The notes under the pieces: generated by a model | What the model saw: only the letters and a program-made list of their open reading frames with translations | Databases searched by the model: none | What the model was told of the DNA's origin: nothing | Program-made: the position numbers and the translations under genes | Source: JACCTH01 sp050741915 | Lineage (GTDB): Bacteria > Actinomycetota > Acidimicrobiia > Spongiisociales > ZC4RG35 | Assembly: GCA_050741915.1 (NCBI GenBank) | Contig: JBOGEX010000135.1 | Location: 20,892-84,891 of the forward strand | Direction of reading: 5' to 3' | Length of the DNA stretch: 64,000 nt | Part shown: one piece after another, positions 1 to 9,307 of the stretch | Layout: the number at the start of each line of letters is the position of its first letter | How positions within the stretch are numbered: the stretch's first letter is position 1

Positions 1-393
1 ACCGGTGCTTGTACCGATTCGGGCGTGAACCGGGCCCGTTTTCATGGTTGGGACTACGCCGCCATTGCCGATTTCGGTCTGGCCCGGGCAGCGGTTGACG
101 CCTCGTCTGCGTTGGGCGTCGAGGTGGCGGTCGGAAACGTCTTCTCCGCCGACCTCTTTTACAACCCGAGCGCCGAGGTCTGGGACGTGCTCGAAGGAAT
201 GACGGTTCTGGCGGTGGAGATGGAGGCGGCCGGACTCTACGGCGTGGCGGCGGAGAAGGGAGCGCGTGCCCTGGCCATCCTCACCATCTCTGATCACATC
301 CGCTCGGGTGAGGCGACGACTTCGCTCGAGCGCGAGCAGACTTTCAATTCGATGGTCGAGATCGCGCTCGAGGCACTGCTGCTCGACGCCTAA
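1..393 (+). CDS. deoD: Purine-nucleoside phosphorylase, 3' part
   Basis: The gene is cut by the left edge of the window, and the reading frame is open from base 1. The visible 130 residues match the C-terminal half of the hexameric DeoD family, which phosphorolyses purine (deoxy)nucleosides to base and (deoxy)ribose-1-phosphate in salvage. GACTDS followed by VNR lies at the very start. VEMEAAGLYG carries the Met-Glu pair that contacts the ribose. TISDHI holds the catalytic Asp. The gene is convergent with the L,D-transpeptidase gene, overlapping it by 4 nt. Family assignment is firm; the start is not visible. Confidence 0.93.
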   Translation, partial: TGACTDSGVNRARFHGWDYAAIADFGLARAAVDASSALGVEVAVGNVFSADLFYNPSAEVWDVLEGMTVLAVEMEAAGLYGVAAEKGARALAILTISDHIRSGEATTSLEREQTFNSMVEIALEALLLDA

Positions 394-1121
394 GGCGAGA
401 TCAACTCGTCGCGACTGAGCTTGTCGCCGTAGAGGTAGATAGGCATCCCCAGCTCGATCCTGGTCTTGAGGAAATCCATGTCTTCTGTGTCGACTCGAAC
501 GCAACCATGGGAGGCGGGGAAGGCCGGGACCGAACCCGAGCCATGCAGGGCGTAGCCGCCGTAGAAGTAGAAAGGCGAATAGAGGAAACCGAGGTACGAC
601 TCCCACCAGCCGTGGCGGCTGCGATTGAACTCGAAGCGTCCTTCGGGAGTGACTGCCCGGATCACCCGTCCCCGGGCGTTGCGGTAAGGCTCGCCGTTCG
701 CCGAAGAGATTGGGAAGACGCCAGAGACCGTCTCAGCTTCGATGAGGTACAGCACCTGTCGCCGCAGGTCGACTTCGATGCGGTCGGGCTCGGGAGCCGA
801 TCCCGGTCCGGTGATCTCTCTTCCCAGGAGCGGCCAGTCCTGCTGACGAAAGATGCCGGTCCGCTCGAGGTCATAGAGCTTCTGGAAGGCGAGCACCGCT
901 CCCACTGTCTGGCGGCCATAAACCCCGTCGGTCCGTCCCGGGAAAAAGCCGGCGTCCGCCAACTGGGTTTGCAGGTCGGCCACTGTCGCCCCGACCGAAG
1001 CCGGACGGAGGTCGGGGGGCGATGGATTGGTGATCGCCTCGCCGGGGATGTCGATCGAGGCGGCAGCCGGGGTTCCTAGCGATAGGCCGAGGACGAGAGC
1101 CGCGGTGAGGTAGTTAATCAT
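390..1121 (-). CDS. L,D-transpeptidase with peptidoglycan-binding domain
   Basis: This is a 243-residue exported cell-wall enzyme. Residues 1-22 form a signal peptide ending in an Ala-rich stretch. Residues about 45-95 form a PG_binding_1 domain (DGVYGRQTVGAVLAFQ). Residues about 112-235 form the YkuD catalytic domain, with LHGSGSVPAFPASHGCVRV holding the active-site His and Cys. Such enzymes make 3-3 cross-links in peptidoglycan or attach proteins to it. It starts with ATG and is transcribed divergently from the ABC exporter genes. Family assignment is secure; the exact acceptor substrate is unknown. Confidence 0.92.
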   Translation of the reverse strand: MINYLTAALVLGLSLGTPAAASIDIPGEAITNPSPPDLRPASVGATVADLQTQLADAGFFPGRTDGVYGRQTVGAVLAFQKLYDLERTGIFRQQDWPLLGREITGPGSAPEPDRIEVDLRRQVLYLIEAETVSGVFPISSANGEPYRNARGRVIRAVTPEGRFEFNRSRHGWWESYLGFLYSPFYFYGGYALHGSGSVPAFPASHGCVRVDTEDMDFLKTRIELGMPIYLYGDKLSRDELISP

Positions 1122-1184
1122 CGACGTCTTTTAAATCGGCCTCTTCGATCGAGACTCAACGGTAGGTTCAGGGGTTCCCACAAA

Positions 1185-2924
1185 ATGACCGCACCTACTT
1201 ATCGCGCCACTCTTACCACCTACCTTTACCCGTTGCGGGGTCGGGCGACGGTTCTTTTGGTGGCTCTTCTCGCCTCGATCGGGCTGCAGCTTTTCGTTCC
1301 GCAACTGCTGGCGCGGTTTATCGATCAGGTCTCCGCCCAGGCAGCAGTCACCGGCCTCGTTGGGATCGGGATCGCTTTTCTCGTAGCCGGCATCGTCAAT
1401 CAGGTGCTCGATGCGGTCTCGTCCTACCTGGGTACCGACATCGGCTGGAGTGCGACCAATCGCCTGCGCGAGGATCTCGGCCGCCACCTTCTCTCGCTCG
1501 ACATGGGATATCACAACGACACCACCCCGGGGGAGATGATCGAGAGGGTCGACGGCGACGTTACCGCCGTATCCGATTTCATCTCTCGCTTCCTTGTCCG
1601 CCTCTTGGGCGCCGGCGTGCTCCTTCTGGGTGTGCTTGTGGTCGCCTGGTTCGAGGACCGAGTCATGGGCATTTCTCTGACGGCCTACGTGATCGGAGTC
1701 CTGGCCCTGCTCTGGAGCCTTCGCAATCTTCCGGTAGAGGCGGCGGAAGAAGAGCGGGAGGTCTCCGCCGGTCTGTATGGCTTCATCGAGGAGAGGCTGG
1801 CGGGGATCGAGGACATCCGCGCCTTGGGGGCCGGGGGTTTCACCATGTCCCGCTTCGTTCCGGTCATGCGCGACTACTACCAGCGCACCACCGCCGCCTG
1901 GCGCAAGCGGGTAATAGTTTGGGTTACGGCCAACACCGTGTTCTGGGCGGGTGACGCCCTGGCCTTGGCGGTGGGGACGTGGCTCGTCCTTTCGGACTCG
2001 ATCACGATCGGAACGTCCTACCTCATCCTCCAGTACGCCCAGCTGGTTCGGCGTCCGATCGAACAGGTGACTCAGGAGCTGCAGCGTCTGCAGAAGGCGG
2101 CGGGGGGGTTGATCCGCATCGACGGGCTGCGAAAGCTCGAGAGCAGCATCTCGGTCGGTGAGCGTCGATTGCCTGACGGTGCTCTCTCGGTCTCCTTCGA
2201 CGAGGTGTCCTTCTCCTACGAAGACCGTCTGGTTCTCGACCGGGTGACCTTTCGGCTGGAAGCGGGGACGGTGCTCGGCCTGCTCGGCCGGACCGGGGGA
2301 GGGAAGACGACGATCACCCGGCTCATCTCCCATCTCTACGAGCCGACGCTGGGTCTGGTCCGAATTGGAGATGTCGACCTCAGGGCGATCGAAGCCGGTT
2401 CGCTTCGGAGAGCCCTAGGGGTGGTGACCCAGGATGTCCAGCTTTTCCGGGCCACGGTGCGCGACAACCTCACTCTCTTTCATGAACGCAGCGATGGGGA
2501 GATCCTGGACGTGCTCGACCGCACCGGACTCGGCTCCTGGGTTCGCCTCGTCGGGCTCGACACCGAGCTCGGCTCGGGCGGACAAGGGCTATCAGCCGGC
2601 GAACAGCAGCTTCTTGCTTTTGCCCGAGTGTTCTTGCAAGACCCCGGTGTGGTGATCCTCGACGAGCCCTCTTCCCGCCTCGATCCGGCGACGGAGTCGG
2701 TTCTGGCAGTGGCCACCCAGCGTCTTTTCGCCGGGCGAACGGTGTTGATCATCGCTCATCGGCTGGAGACGGTGAGGACGGCCGACGAGATCATGGTGGT
2801 CGACGAGGGCCGAATCGTCGAGCACGGCTCGCGGGCCGGGCTCGCGGCCGATCCCGGGAGTCGCTATGCCGGACTGCTGCGACTGGGCGATCCCGATCTA
2901 GTCGAAGAGAGCGGTCTTCTGTGA
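1185..2924 (+). CDS. ABC exporter half-transporter (consensus ATPase site)
   Basis: This 579-residue half-transporter has an N-terminal six-helix ABC membrane domain (about 20-310) and a C-terminal nucleotide-binding domain. Walker A is GRTGGGKTT, the signature is LSAGEQQ, and Walker B with catalytic Glu is VILDEPSS. IAHRLE supplies the H-loop. It overlaps the next ABC gene by 4 nt, and the two very likely form a heterodimeric exporter. The substrate cannot be read from the sequence. Multidrug, lipid or peptide export are all possible. Confidence 0.9.
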   Translation: MTAPTYRATLTTYLYPLRGRATVLLVALLASIGLQLFVPQLLARFIDQVSAQAAVTGLVGIGIAFLVAGIVNQVLDAVSSYLGTDIGWSATNRLREDLGRHLLSLDMGYHNDTTPGEMIERVDGDVTAVSDFISRFLVRLLGAGVLLLGVLVVAWFEDRVMGISLTAYVIGVLALLWSLRNLPVEAAEEEREVSAGLYGFIEERLAGIEDIRALGAGGFTMSRFVPVMRDYYQRTTAAWRKRVIVWVTANTVFWAGDALALAVGTWLVLSDSITIGTSYLILQYAQLVRRPIEQVTQELQRLQKAAGGLIRIDGLRKLESSISVGERRLPDGALSVSFDEVSFSYEDRLVLDRVTFRLEAGTVLGLLGRTGGGKTTITRLISHLYEPTLGLVRIGDVDLRAIEAGSLRRALGVVTQDVQLFRATVRDNLTLFHERSDGEILDVLDRTGLGSWVRLVGLDTELGSGGQGLSAGEQQLLAFARVFLQDPGVVILDEPSSRLDPATESVLAVATQRLFAGRTVLIIAHRLETVRTADEIMVVDEGRIVEHGSRAGLAADPGSRYAGLLRLGDPDLVEESGLL

Positions 2925-4684
2925 CGAAAGTTCTCAGCACCCTTGAGATCATTCGCGATCTGATCCGATACCGGACGGGGCGCTTTTGGTTCTGCTTCTC
3001 GGTCTGGTCACTCGTGCACGCCTCGCCTTTGCTCTTCGGGTTGTTGATCGGAGCGGTCTTCGACCGCCTCGCCGGGACGGCTGACATCGCCGAAACGGCG
3101 TGGACGCCGGTGGTGATCTTCTCGGCGGTGGCCATCGGACGGAACGGAGTCATTTGGCTTGGGGACCTCCAGTGGATCAAGCATTGGAACGAAGTCACTT
3201 TGCTCGTGCAACGCAACCTGTTGCGCTGGCTGCTCGAGGCCCCGCGCAGCCGGGTGCTGCCGCTCTCACCCGGGGAAGCGGTGAGCACCTTTCGAGACGA
3301 TGTCGAGGACCTGCTCGAGTACCTCGAGAACTGGGTCGATATGGGCGGGCTCGTGATCTTCGGTCTGGGCTCGATCGTGATCATGGCCACGATCGACTTA
3401 CGGCTGACCGCTTTCTTGTTGGTGCCTCTGCTTTTGACCTCGCTTTTGACCCAGGCCCTTGGCCCTCAGATCAGGGCCCGCAGGCGGGCCATGCGAGCGG
3501 CCACCGACGACGTCACCGGTTTTGTCGGCGAGACGTTTGGCGCTGTTCAGGCGATCAAGCTTTTCCGCGCCGAAGAAGGAGTTATGGCGCGATTCGAGGG
3601 ACTCAATCGGACTCGCCACCGGGCAGCTATGCGTGACACCGTTCTGACCGAGGTGCTGCGTGGCATCAACCGCAACATGTCGACGATCGGAATCGCACTC
3701 GTTCTCATCTTTGGTGCCTCCTCGCTCAGTCAGGAATCGATGAGCCTCGGCGAGCTGACGGTCTTTCTCACCTATCTTCCGCGCCTCACCGATTACATGG
3801 CGTTCATCGGGGACATCATCGCCCAGCACCGGCGCACCGGCGTTGCTTTCGAACGGATCAGGGCCCTGGCCGTCGATTCCACCGATGCCGACCTGCTAAA
3901 CCGTACGCCGGTCTCGCTGCAAGGTGAGATTCCCGCGGTGACACCTCCGAGCGGAGAGATGGAAACTCTTGGGCGCCTATCGGTGAAGGGCCTGAGTCAT
4001 CGCTTCCCCGACAACGAGGAGGGGCTGGAAGACGTCGACTTCGAGATCGGAAGAGGCAGCTTCACCGTGATCACAGGGAAGATCGGGTCGGGCAAGAGCA
4101 CGCTGGTGCGAGCCTTGCTCGGTCTGGTCCCGGCCGCTGGCGAGGTTCGATGGAACGGAAAACTCATCGAGGATCCGGCGTCATTCTTTGTTCCTCCCCG
4201 CTCGGCTTATACAGCCCAGGTCCCACGGCTTTTCTCTGAATCGCTGGCCGACAACATCGCTCTCGGGCAACGAGCGACGAGGGAGAGGTTGCGCCAAGCC
4301 GTCCAGCTCGCCGTTCTCGACCCCGACCTCGAACGGATGGAACAGGGCCTGGAGACGCTGGTCGGGGCGAGGGGAGTCAAGCTTTCGGGCGGCCAAGTTC
4401 AGCGTTCGGCCGCGGCCCGCATGCTCGCCACTGAGGCCGAGCTCCTGGTGTTCGACGACCTTTCCTCGGCCCTCGATCTGCGGACCGAAAGCGAGTTGTG
4501 GCGCCGCCTCTTCGAGCAACGGCAGGCCACGTGCCTGGTCGTATCGCACCGCAGGGCGGCACTTGAGCGGGCAGACCAAATTCTGTTGATGGATCGGGGA
4601 CGGGTCGTCGCCCGCGGTCGATTGCGAGAGCTTCTCGAACAATCGGCGTTGATGCGCGACCTCTGGGAGACCGGCGAGCGTTAG
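2921..4684 (+). CDS. ABC exporter half-transporter (degenerate ATPase site)
   Basis: This 587-residue partner of the preceding half-transporter has a membrane domain at about 15-320 and an ATPase domain at about 345-585. Walker A is GKIGSGKST, the signature is LSGGQVQR and the H-loop is VSHRR. Walker B reads LLVFDDLSSALD, so the catalytic Glu is replaced by Asp. That change is typical of the non-hydrolytic site in heterodimeric bacterial exporters. The GTG start overlaps the upstream stop. The 3' end overlaps the convergent metallo-hydrolase gene by 4 nt. Confidence 0.9.
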   Translation: MTKVLSTLEIIRDLIRYRTGRFWFCFSVWSLVHASPLLFGLLIGAVFDRLAGTADIAETAWTPVVIFSAVAIGRNGVIWLGDLQWIKHWNEVTLLVQRNLLRWLLEAPRSRVLPLSPGEAVSTFRDDVEDLLEYLENWVDMGGLVIFGLGSIVIMATIDLRLTAFLLVPLLLTSLLTQALGPQIRARRRAMRAATDDVTGFVGETFGAVQAIKLFRAEEGVMARFEGLNRTRHRAAMRDTVLTEVLRGINRNMSTIGIALVLIFGASSLSQESMSLGELTVFLTYLPRLTDYMAFIGDIIAQHRRTGVAFERIRALAVDSTDADLLNRTPVSLQGEIPAVTPPSGEMETLGRLSVKGLSHRFPDNEEGLEDVDFEIGRGSFTVITGKIGSGKSTLVRALLGLVPAAGEVRWNGKLIEDPASFFVPPRSAYTAQVPRLFSESLADNIALGQRATRERLRQAVQLAVLDPDLERMEQGLETLVGARGVKLSGGQVQRSAAARMLATEAELLVFDDLSSALDLRTESELWRRLFEQRQATCLVVSHRRAALERADQILLMDRGRVVARGRLRELLEQSALMRDLWETGER

Positions 4685-5655
4685 CGCCGGTAAAAAACCG
4701 TATCTGGATCGTCGCCACGGTGGAGGCGACCGATGATCTGGAGGTGATCGAGGTGAGCGATGGTTTCGCGCAAGGCCAGACGCTGATCCATCGGTGACAG
4801 ATTGGGCCGAAAGACCTCCTCCATCACCTGCCAGGCGCTTCTGCCAAGTGGGGCCACAACCTCCCACATCCCTTGCAGCCGGCGCTGATGGTGAAGAAGG
4901 ATCTGCTCGGCCCGGGCCGAGCCATGGGAAACGACGTCGCCGTGGGCCGGATAGGTAGTGGAGACGCGGAGCTCTTCGATCTTGCGGAGGGAATCGAGGA
5001 ACTCGCCGAGAACGTCTCCGAAGTCCTCGTCATATCCAACATAGGGAGTGATGCGGGGGAGAATGTGATCGCCAGCGAAGAGGGATCCGGTGCGCGAATC
5101 GCGCAGGCAGATATGAGTGGGCTCGTGACCTGGGGTGAAGATAACTTCGAGACTGCGGTTGCTACCTACTTCGATGATGTCGCCCTCGTCGATCGTGATG
5201 TCCGGAGGGGATAGGAACGGCATCCAATCTGGCCTGGGCCCGATGTCCACGAACGCGTCATAGGCCGTCGCCGGCACTCCGTGGCGGCGGGCCAGAGCTT
5301 CTGTTCGCATCTTGAGACCCGCGGTGTCGTTGTAACGGTCGACGAGCTTGCGCGCTCGTTCATGCATCGCCACCCGCATTCCGAACTCCTCCACTAGGCG
5401 AGGAGCCATCCCCACGTGATCGGGATGGAGGTGGGACACGATCAGCGTGTCGATCGAGGCCGGGTCATAACCAAGGCCGGCCAGGCCGCCCAGCAGCGCA
5501 TTTCGACCGTCCAGCGAGTCGACCCCACAATCGATGAGAGCGAGGCCATCGGCGGACTCCACCAAATAGGCGTTGACGGTTCTCGGGGCGGTGAAAGGAA
5601 GGGGGAGGGGGAGGAGCGAGATTCCCTGGCCGAGGGGCTGGGGACCCTCACTCAC
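4681..5655 (-). CDS. MBL-fold metallo-hydrolase
   Basis: This 324-residue protein has a metallo-beta-lactamase-fold domain. SHLHPDHVGM is the HxHxDH zinc motif, FTPGHEPTH carries a later metal-binding His and LFAGDHILP the bridging Asp. A C-terminal segment of about 80 residues resembles the winged-helix tail of LACTB2-like hydrolases. The substrate is unknown; thioesters, lactones, glutathione conjugates and nucleic acids are all handled by relatives. The GTG start lies inside the 3' end of the dodecin gene (8-nt overlap), so the two are probably co-transcribed. Confidence 0.85.
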   Translation of the reverse strand: MSEGPQPLGQGISLLPLPLPFTAPRTVNAYLVESADGLALIDCGVDSLDGRNALLGGLAGLGYDPASIDTLIVSHLHPDHVGMAPRLVEEFGMRVAMHERARKLVDRYNDTAGLKMRTEALARRHGVPATAYDAFVDIGPRPDWMPFLSPPDITIDEGDIIEVGSNRSLEVIFTPGHEPTHICLRDSRTGSLFAGDHILPRITPYVGYDEDFGDVLGEFLDSLRKIEELRVSTTYPAHGDVVSHGSARAEQILLHHQRRLQGMWEVVAPLGRSAWQVMEEVFRPNLSPMDQRLALRETIAHLDHLQIIGRLHRGDDPDTVFYRR

Positions 5656-5869
5656 GGCTCATCGACTCCCGTACCTGGAAGGTGATGTCGAGGGTGACTT
5701 CGAAGTCGGTTGGGACCCCGGCCGAGTCGACCTGGCCGGATACATGTACCACCTGGAAGCGGGTGATGTCGCGAATGGTGACGGCGGCCCGAGCCAAGAC
5801 GGTGCGAATCGCGTCTTCGATCGAGTCGGAGGATCCCCCTGAAAGCCGAACGGTCTTGCTGATGCTCAT
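5648..5869 (-). CDS. Dodecin-family flavin-binding protein
   Basis: This 73-residue protein has the dodecin pattern: an N-terminal strand (KTVRLSGGSSDS), a single helix (IEDAIRTVLARAAVTIRD) and two long strands (FQVVHVSGQVD, FEVTLDITFQVRE). Dodecins form dodecameric spheres that store or buffer FMN, riboflavin or CoA. ATG at 5869 was chosen over the TTG one codon earlier. It lies upstream of, and overlaps, the metallo-hydrolase gene, and is divergent from dnaE2. The family is judged from length and secondary-structure pattern. Confidence 0.75.
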   Translation of the reverse strand: MSISKTVRLSGGSSDSIEDAIRTVLARAAVTIRDITRFQVVHVSGQVDSAGVPTDFEVTLDITFQVRESMSRE

Positions 5870-5917
5870 CAACCGAGCATATGCAAAAGCCCATGGGACT
5901 AAATCCGGCGAGCTTTC

Positions 5918-5959
5918 TTACGCATCAAACGCCGCCCCTGGGTCGCGTTTGATGCGTAA
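5918..5959. repeat. 15-bp perfect inverted repeat between dodecin and dnaE2
   Basis: TTACGCATCAAACGC at 5918-5932 is matched by its exact reverse complement at 5945-5959, with a 12-nt loop. The arms continue with CTTT on the left and AAAG on the right after one bulged base. It lies between two divergent genes, so a simple terminator role is unlikely. An operator for a dimeric regulator or a palindromic repeat unit is more likely. Confidence 0.7.
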
Positions 5960-5975
5960 AAAGCCCAGTATGCTC

Positions 5976-5991
5976 TCGAACACATGTTCGT
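5976..5991 (+). promoter_or_regulatory. LexA (SOS) box overlapping the dnaE2 start
   Basis: TCGAACACATGTTCGT matches the Gram-positive/actinobacterial LexA consensus TCGAAC-N4-GTTCGA at 11 of 12 fixed positions. The dnaE2 ATG (5984) lies inside the box. A possible -10 hexamer, TATGCT, lies at 5969-5974, which would place transcription start at or just before the ATG. This implies LexA repression and possibly a leaderless mRNA. No LexA gene is in the window. Confidence 0.82.
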
Positions 5992-8900
5992 CAAGTCGAT
6001 CGAGTACGCAGAACTGCACTGTCATTCCAATTTCTCCTTCCTCGATGGCGCATCTCACCCCGAGGACTTGATCGCCGAGGCTTCAGACCTCGGTTACCGG
6101 GCGCTGGGGATCACCGATCACAACGGGTTCTACGGAGCGGTGCGCTTCTCCACCGCGGCGGCAGAAGCGGGACTGGCCGCGGTCTACGGGACCGAGATCG
6201 GACTCAGCCAGGATCAGCAGTTTGATCTCGATGACCCCATTGAAGTGGCCCAAGCCCGCGATCAGGAAAATCTGTCATCTGATGTCTTGAAGTCTCGCAA
6301 GCGGGGTCGGACCAAGCGGATGCATGGCCAGAAGCCAACCGAAAAAGAGCCAACCGACCACTTACTACTCCTCGCCGGATCACCGGCGGGCTACCGATCC
6401 CTCTCCCAGTTGGTCTCCACCGCCCAGTTTCGAGGCGAGAAGGATCGGCCGGTCTATGAGTGGGAGGACCTTGCCAAGACCGCGACGGTTGCCGACATTG
6501 TGGCGCTGAGCGGTTGTCGGCAGGGGGCAGTGGCGAAGGCGGCGGCGGGAGGCGATCTGGCCGGGACGATGGCTGCGGCCATTCGTCTGCGGGAGTTGTT
6601 TGGTCGTCGTTTTTATCTCGAGCTATGGCATCACGGAATGCCCATCGACGACGTTCGCAACGATCTGATCTGGGAGGTGGCGGGCCGGCTCAACCTGGGG
6701 GTGGTGGCCACCAACAACGTTCATTATCACCGCCGGCGGGAGGCCGACCTTTCCGAGGTGCTTGCGGCCATCGGCGGCCGGCGTTCGTTGGATCAGGCCG
6801 ACGGGTTTCGTCCCGCCACCGACGAGCGGTATCTCAAGAGCCCCGAGGAGATGGGGATGAGGTTCGAGCGTTACCCGGGAACGATCAGGGCGGCGGTGCG
6901 TCTGGCCGAAAAACTCTCATTCGACCTGCGGCTCATCGCACCCAAGCTGCCCGATTTTCCAATGCCCGGTCATTTTCGCTCCGAGATGGAATACCTCCGT
7001 CATCTCACCTGGGAAGGAGCCAGGAAAACCTACCCCGGCGAAGGATCGATTGACGCTCGCCAGCGACTCGAGCACGAGCTGGGGATCATCGAGCGTCTCG
7101 GATTCGCCGGCTACTTCCTCGTGGTTTGGGACATCGTCAACTTCGCTCGCAGCCAGGACATCTTCTGTCAGATCAGGGGCTCGGGGGCGGACTCGGCCGT
7201 GTGTCGATGCCTGGGCTTGACCCGGGTCGATCCCATCCGGCTCGGTTTGCCTTTCGAGCGCTTCCTCTCCGAGGAGCGGGGCCGTCCTCCCGACATCGAT
7301 CTGGATCTCGAAGCCGATCGCCGGGAGGAGGTGATTCAGTACTGCTACCGCCGATATGGGAGAGAGCGGGCAGCCATGGTGGCCAACGTCATCACTTACC
7401 GGGCACGATCGGTCCTACGCGATGTCGGCAAGGCCTTGGGATTCACCCAGGCTCAGGTCGATGGTCTTTCCAAGTTTGTCGATAGCCACGACCCGGCCAC
7501 CCTTCGTCTCGATGCTCCTTTGCCTCCGGGTCTGACCGCCGATCTGCTCTACGACGTTTGCTGGCGTCTCGATGGTTTTCCGCGTCATCTCGGGATTCAT
7601 TCCGGAGGGATGGTCATCGCCGACCGGCCTCTCTCCCAGGTGGTGCCGCTCGAATGGGGGCGAATGGAGGGGCGGTCGGTCCTGCAATGGGACAAGGACG
7701 ACTGCGCGGCCATTGGCATCGTCAAGTTCGACCTCCTCGGCCTGGGCATGCTCAACGCCCTGCATCTCACCGCCGACCTGATCAAAGAAACCCACGGCAT
7801 CGAGGTCGACCTCGCCACCATCGAACAAGAACCGGCCATCTATGAGATGTTGACCAAGGCCGACACGGTCGGGCTGTTTCAGGTGGAGTCACGGGCACAG
7901 ATGGCCACTCTTCCGCGCATGAAGCCCACCACCTTCTACGACCTGGCGGTCGAGGTGGCTTTGATTCGCCCGGGGCCAATTCAAGGGCAATCGGTTCATC
8001 CCTATCTCCGCCGCCGCAGTGGTGAAGAGGCGATTCGGTTTCCGCATCCGCTGACCATGCCCATCCTCGAGAAGACCCTCGGGGTGCCAATCTTCCAAGA
8101 GCAATTGATGGAACTGGCGCGGGTGTGTGCCGGTTTTGACGGCGGTCAGTCGGATCGGCTCCGTCAGGCGATGACCCACAAGCGCTCCGAGCAGGCCATG
8201 GAAAGGCTTCGGGAGGAGGTCTTCTCGGGGATGGCCAAAATGGGGGTGATCGGGGAGTCCGCCGAAGAAATCTGGGAGAAGCTCCAGGGTTTCGCCCACT
8301 TCGGATTTCCCGAAAGTCACTCGGTCAGCTTTGCCTACATCGTCTATATGTCGGCCTGGTTGAAATATCACTGGCCGGCCGAGACGTTGGCCGGGCTGCT
8401 CAATGCCCAACCGATGGGTTTTTATAGCCCCAACAGCCTCGTCCAGGATGCTCGCCGCCACGGGGTCGAGACGCTTTCCCCCTGTATCAATCGCTCATAT
8501 CACGATTGCACGATCGAAGCCTGGGAAGCCGATCCCGATGACGTTGTGACCTACTACGGAGCCTCGTGGAGACGGGGGAGGGGACCCCTCTCCGACCCTT
8601 TACGGCCGTCGGTAGCGGTCCGTCTAGGTCTCAGATACGTGCGCAACTTGGGCACGAAGGAAATCGACCTGATCGAGGCAGCCCGCCAGATCGGGGGTCG
8701 ATTCCGCCATCCCGAGGATTTGGCGTTTCGTACCGGTCTGTCGGTGCAAGCCCTCGAGGGACTGGCCGCTAGCGGTGCCATGGCCGACCTTCTGGTCGAG
8801 CGCCGACAGGGGCTTTGGGCGGCGGGCCCATTGTCCGAGATCGATCCCGGCCGGCTGCCCCTCTCACCCGGCACGGAGGCGCCCACCCTCGGAGCCATGG

Positions 8901-9307
8901 ACACAGAGGAGGAGCATCGGGCCGATCTTTGGTCGACGGGGGTGTCTGTGACTCACCCGATCCAGTTCATTCGAACCCAGCTTCGAGAGGAAGGTTGCCT
9001 GACCGTGATGGAAGCCTTGGAGCTAAAACGCAACGGCGAGATCGCCGAGGTGGGAGGGGTGATAACCCATCGCCAGCATCCCGGCACCGCCATGGGGGTG
9101 GTGTTCTTCAACCTGGAGGACGAGACCGGGATGCTCAACGTCGTGGTGCTTCCCGAAGTTTGGGCGCGTAATCGGGAGGTGGCCCGCAAACGCCCGGCCA
9201 TGGTTATCGGTGGCCGCCTGGAGTACCGCGACGGCGTCACCAACCTCGTCGCTCATCGCTTCCGACCGCTGGGAGTCGCGACCCTCAAGTCGAGGGACTT
9301 CCGTTAG
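5984..9307 (+). CDS. dnaE2: Error-prone DNA polymerase DnaE2
   Basis: This is a 1107-residue C-family DNA polymerase of DnaE2 length. The N-terminal PHP domain begins YAELHCHSNFSFLDGAS. The polymerase core contains QIRGSGADSAVCRCLGL and PDIDLDLEADRREEV with catalytic aspartates. A C-terminal OB-fold region runs from about residue 1000. DnaE2 carries out SOS-induced translesion synthesis, usually with ImuA/ImuB, neither of which is adjacent here. The LexA box over the start supports DNA-damage induction. The 3' end is partly duplicated just downstream. Confidence 0.95.
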   Translation: MFVKSIEYAELHCHSNFSFLDGASHPEDLIAEASDLGYRALGITDHNGFYGAVRFSTAAAEAGLAAVYGTEIGLSQDQQFDLDDPIEVAQARDQENLSSDVLKSRKRGRTKRMHGQKPTEKEPTDHLLLLAGSPAGYRSLSQLVSTAQFRGEKDRPVYEWEDLAKTATVADIVALSGCRQGAVAKAAAGGDLAGTMAAAIRLRELFGRRFYLELWHHGMPIDDVRNDLIWEVAGRLNLGVVATNNVHYHRRREADLSEVLAAIGGRRSLDQADGFRPATDERYLKSPEEMGMRFERYPGTIRAAVRLAEKLSFDLRLIAPKLPDFPMPGHFRSEMEYLRHLTWEGARKTYPGEGSIDARQRLEHELGIIERLGFAGYFLVVWDIVNFARSQDIFCQIRGSGADSAVCRCLGLTRVDPIRLGLPFERFLSEERGRPPDIDLDLEADRREEVIQYCYRRYGRERAAMVANVITYRARSVLRDVGKALGFTQAQVDGLSKFVDSHDPATLRLDAPLPPGLTADLLYDVCWRLDGFPRHLGIHSGGMVIADRPLSQVVPLEWGRMEGRSVLQWDKDDCAAIGIVKFDLLGLGMLNALHLTADLIKETHGIEVDLATIEQEPAIYEMLTKADTVGLFQVESRAQMATLPRMKPTTFYDLAVEVALIRPGPIQGQSVHPYLRRRSGEEAIRFPHPLTMPILEKTLGVPIFQEQLMELARVCAGFDGGQSDRLRQAMTHKRSEQAMERLREEVFSGMAKMGVIGESAEEIWEKLQGFAHFGFPESHSVSFAYIVYMSAWLKYHWPAETLAGLLNAQPMGFYSPNSLVQDARRHGVETLSPCINRSYHDCTIEAWEADPDDVVTYYGASWRRGRGPLSDPLRPSVAVRLGLRYVRNLGTKEIDLIEAARQIGGRFRHPEDLAFRTGLSVQALEGLAASGAMADLLVERRQGLWAAGPLSEIDPGRLPLSPGTEAPTLGAMDTEEEHRADLWSTGVSVTHPIQFIRTQLREEGCLTVMEALELKRNGEIAEVGGVITHRQHPGTAMGVVFFNLEDETGMLNVVVLPEVWARNREVARKRPAMVIGGRLEYRDGVTNLVAHRFRPLGVATLKSRDFR

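Noticed and set aside
1131..2333. Long open frame opposite the first ABC exporter gene
   Set aside because: It is antisense to a clear ABC transporter, and its product is rich in Arg/Asp/Gly/Gln without any domain, as expected for a shadow frame in high-GC DNA.
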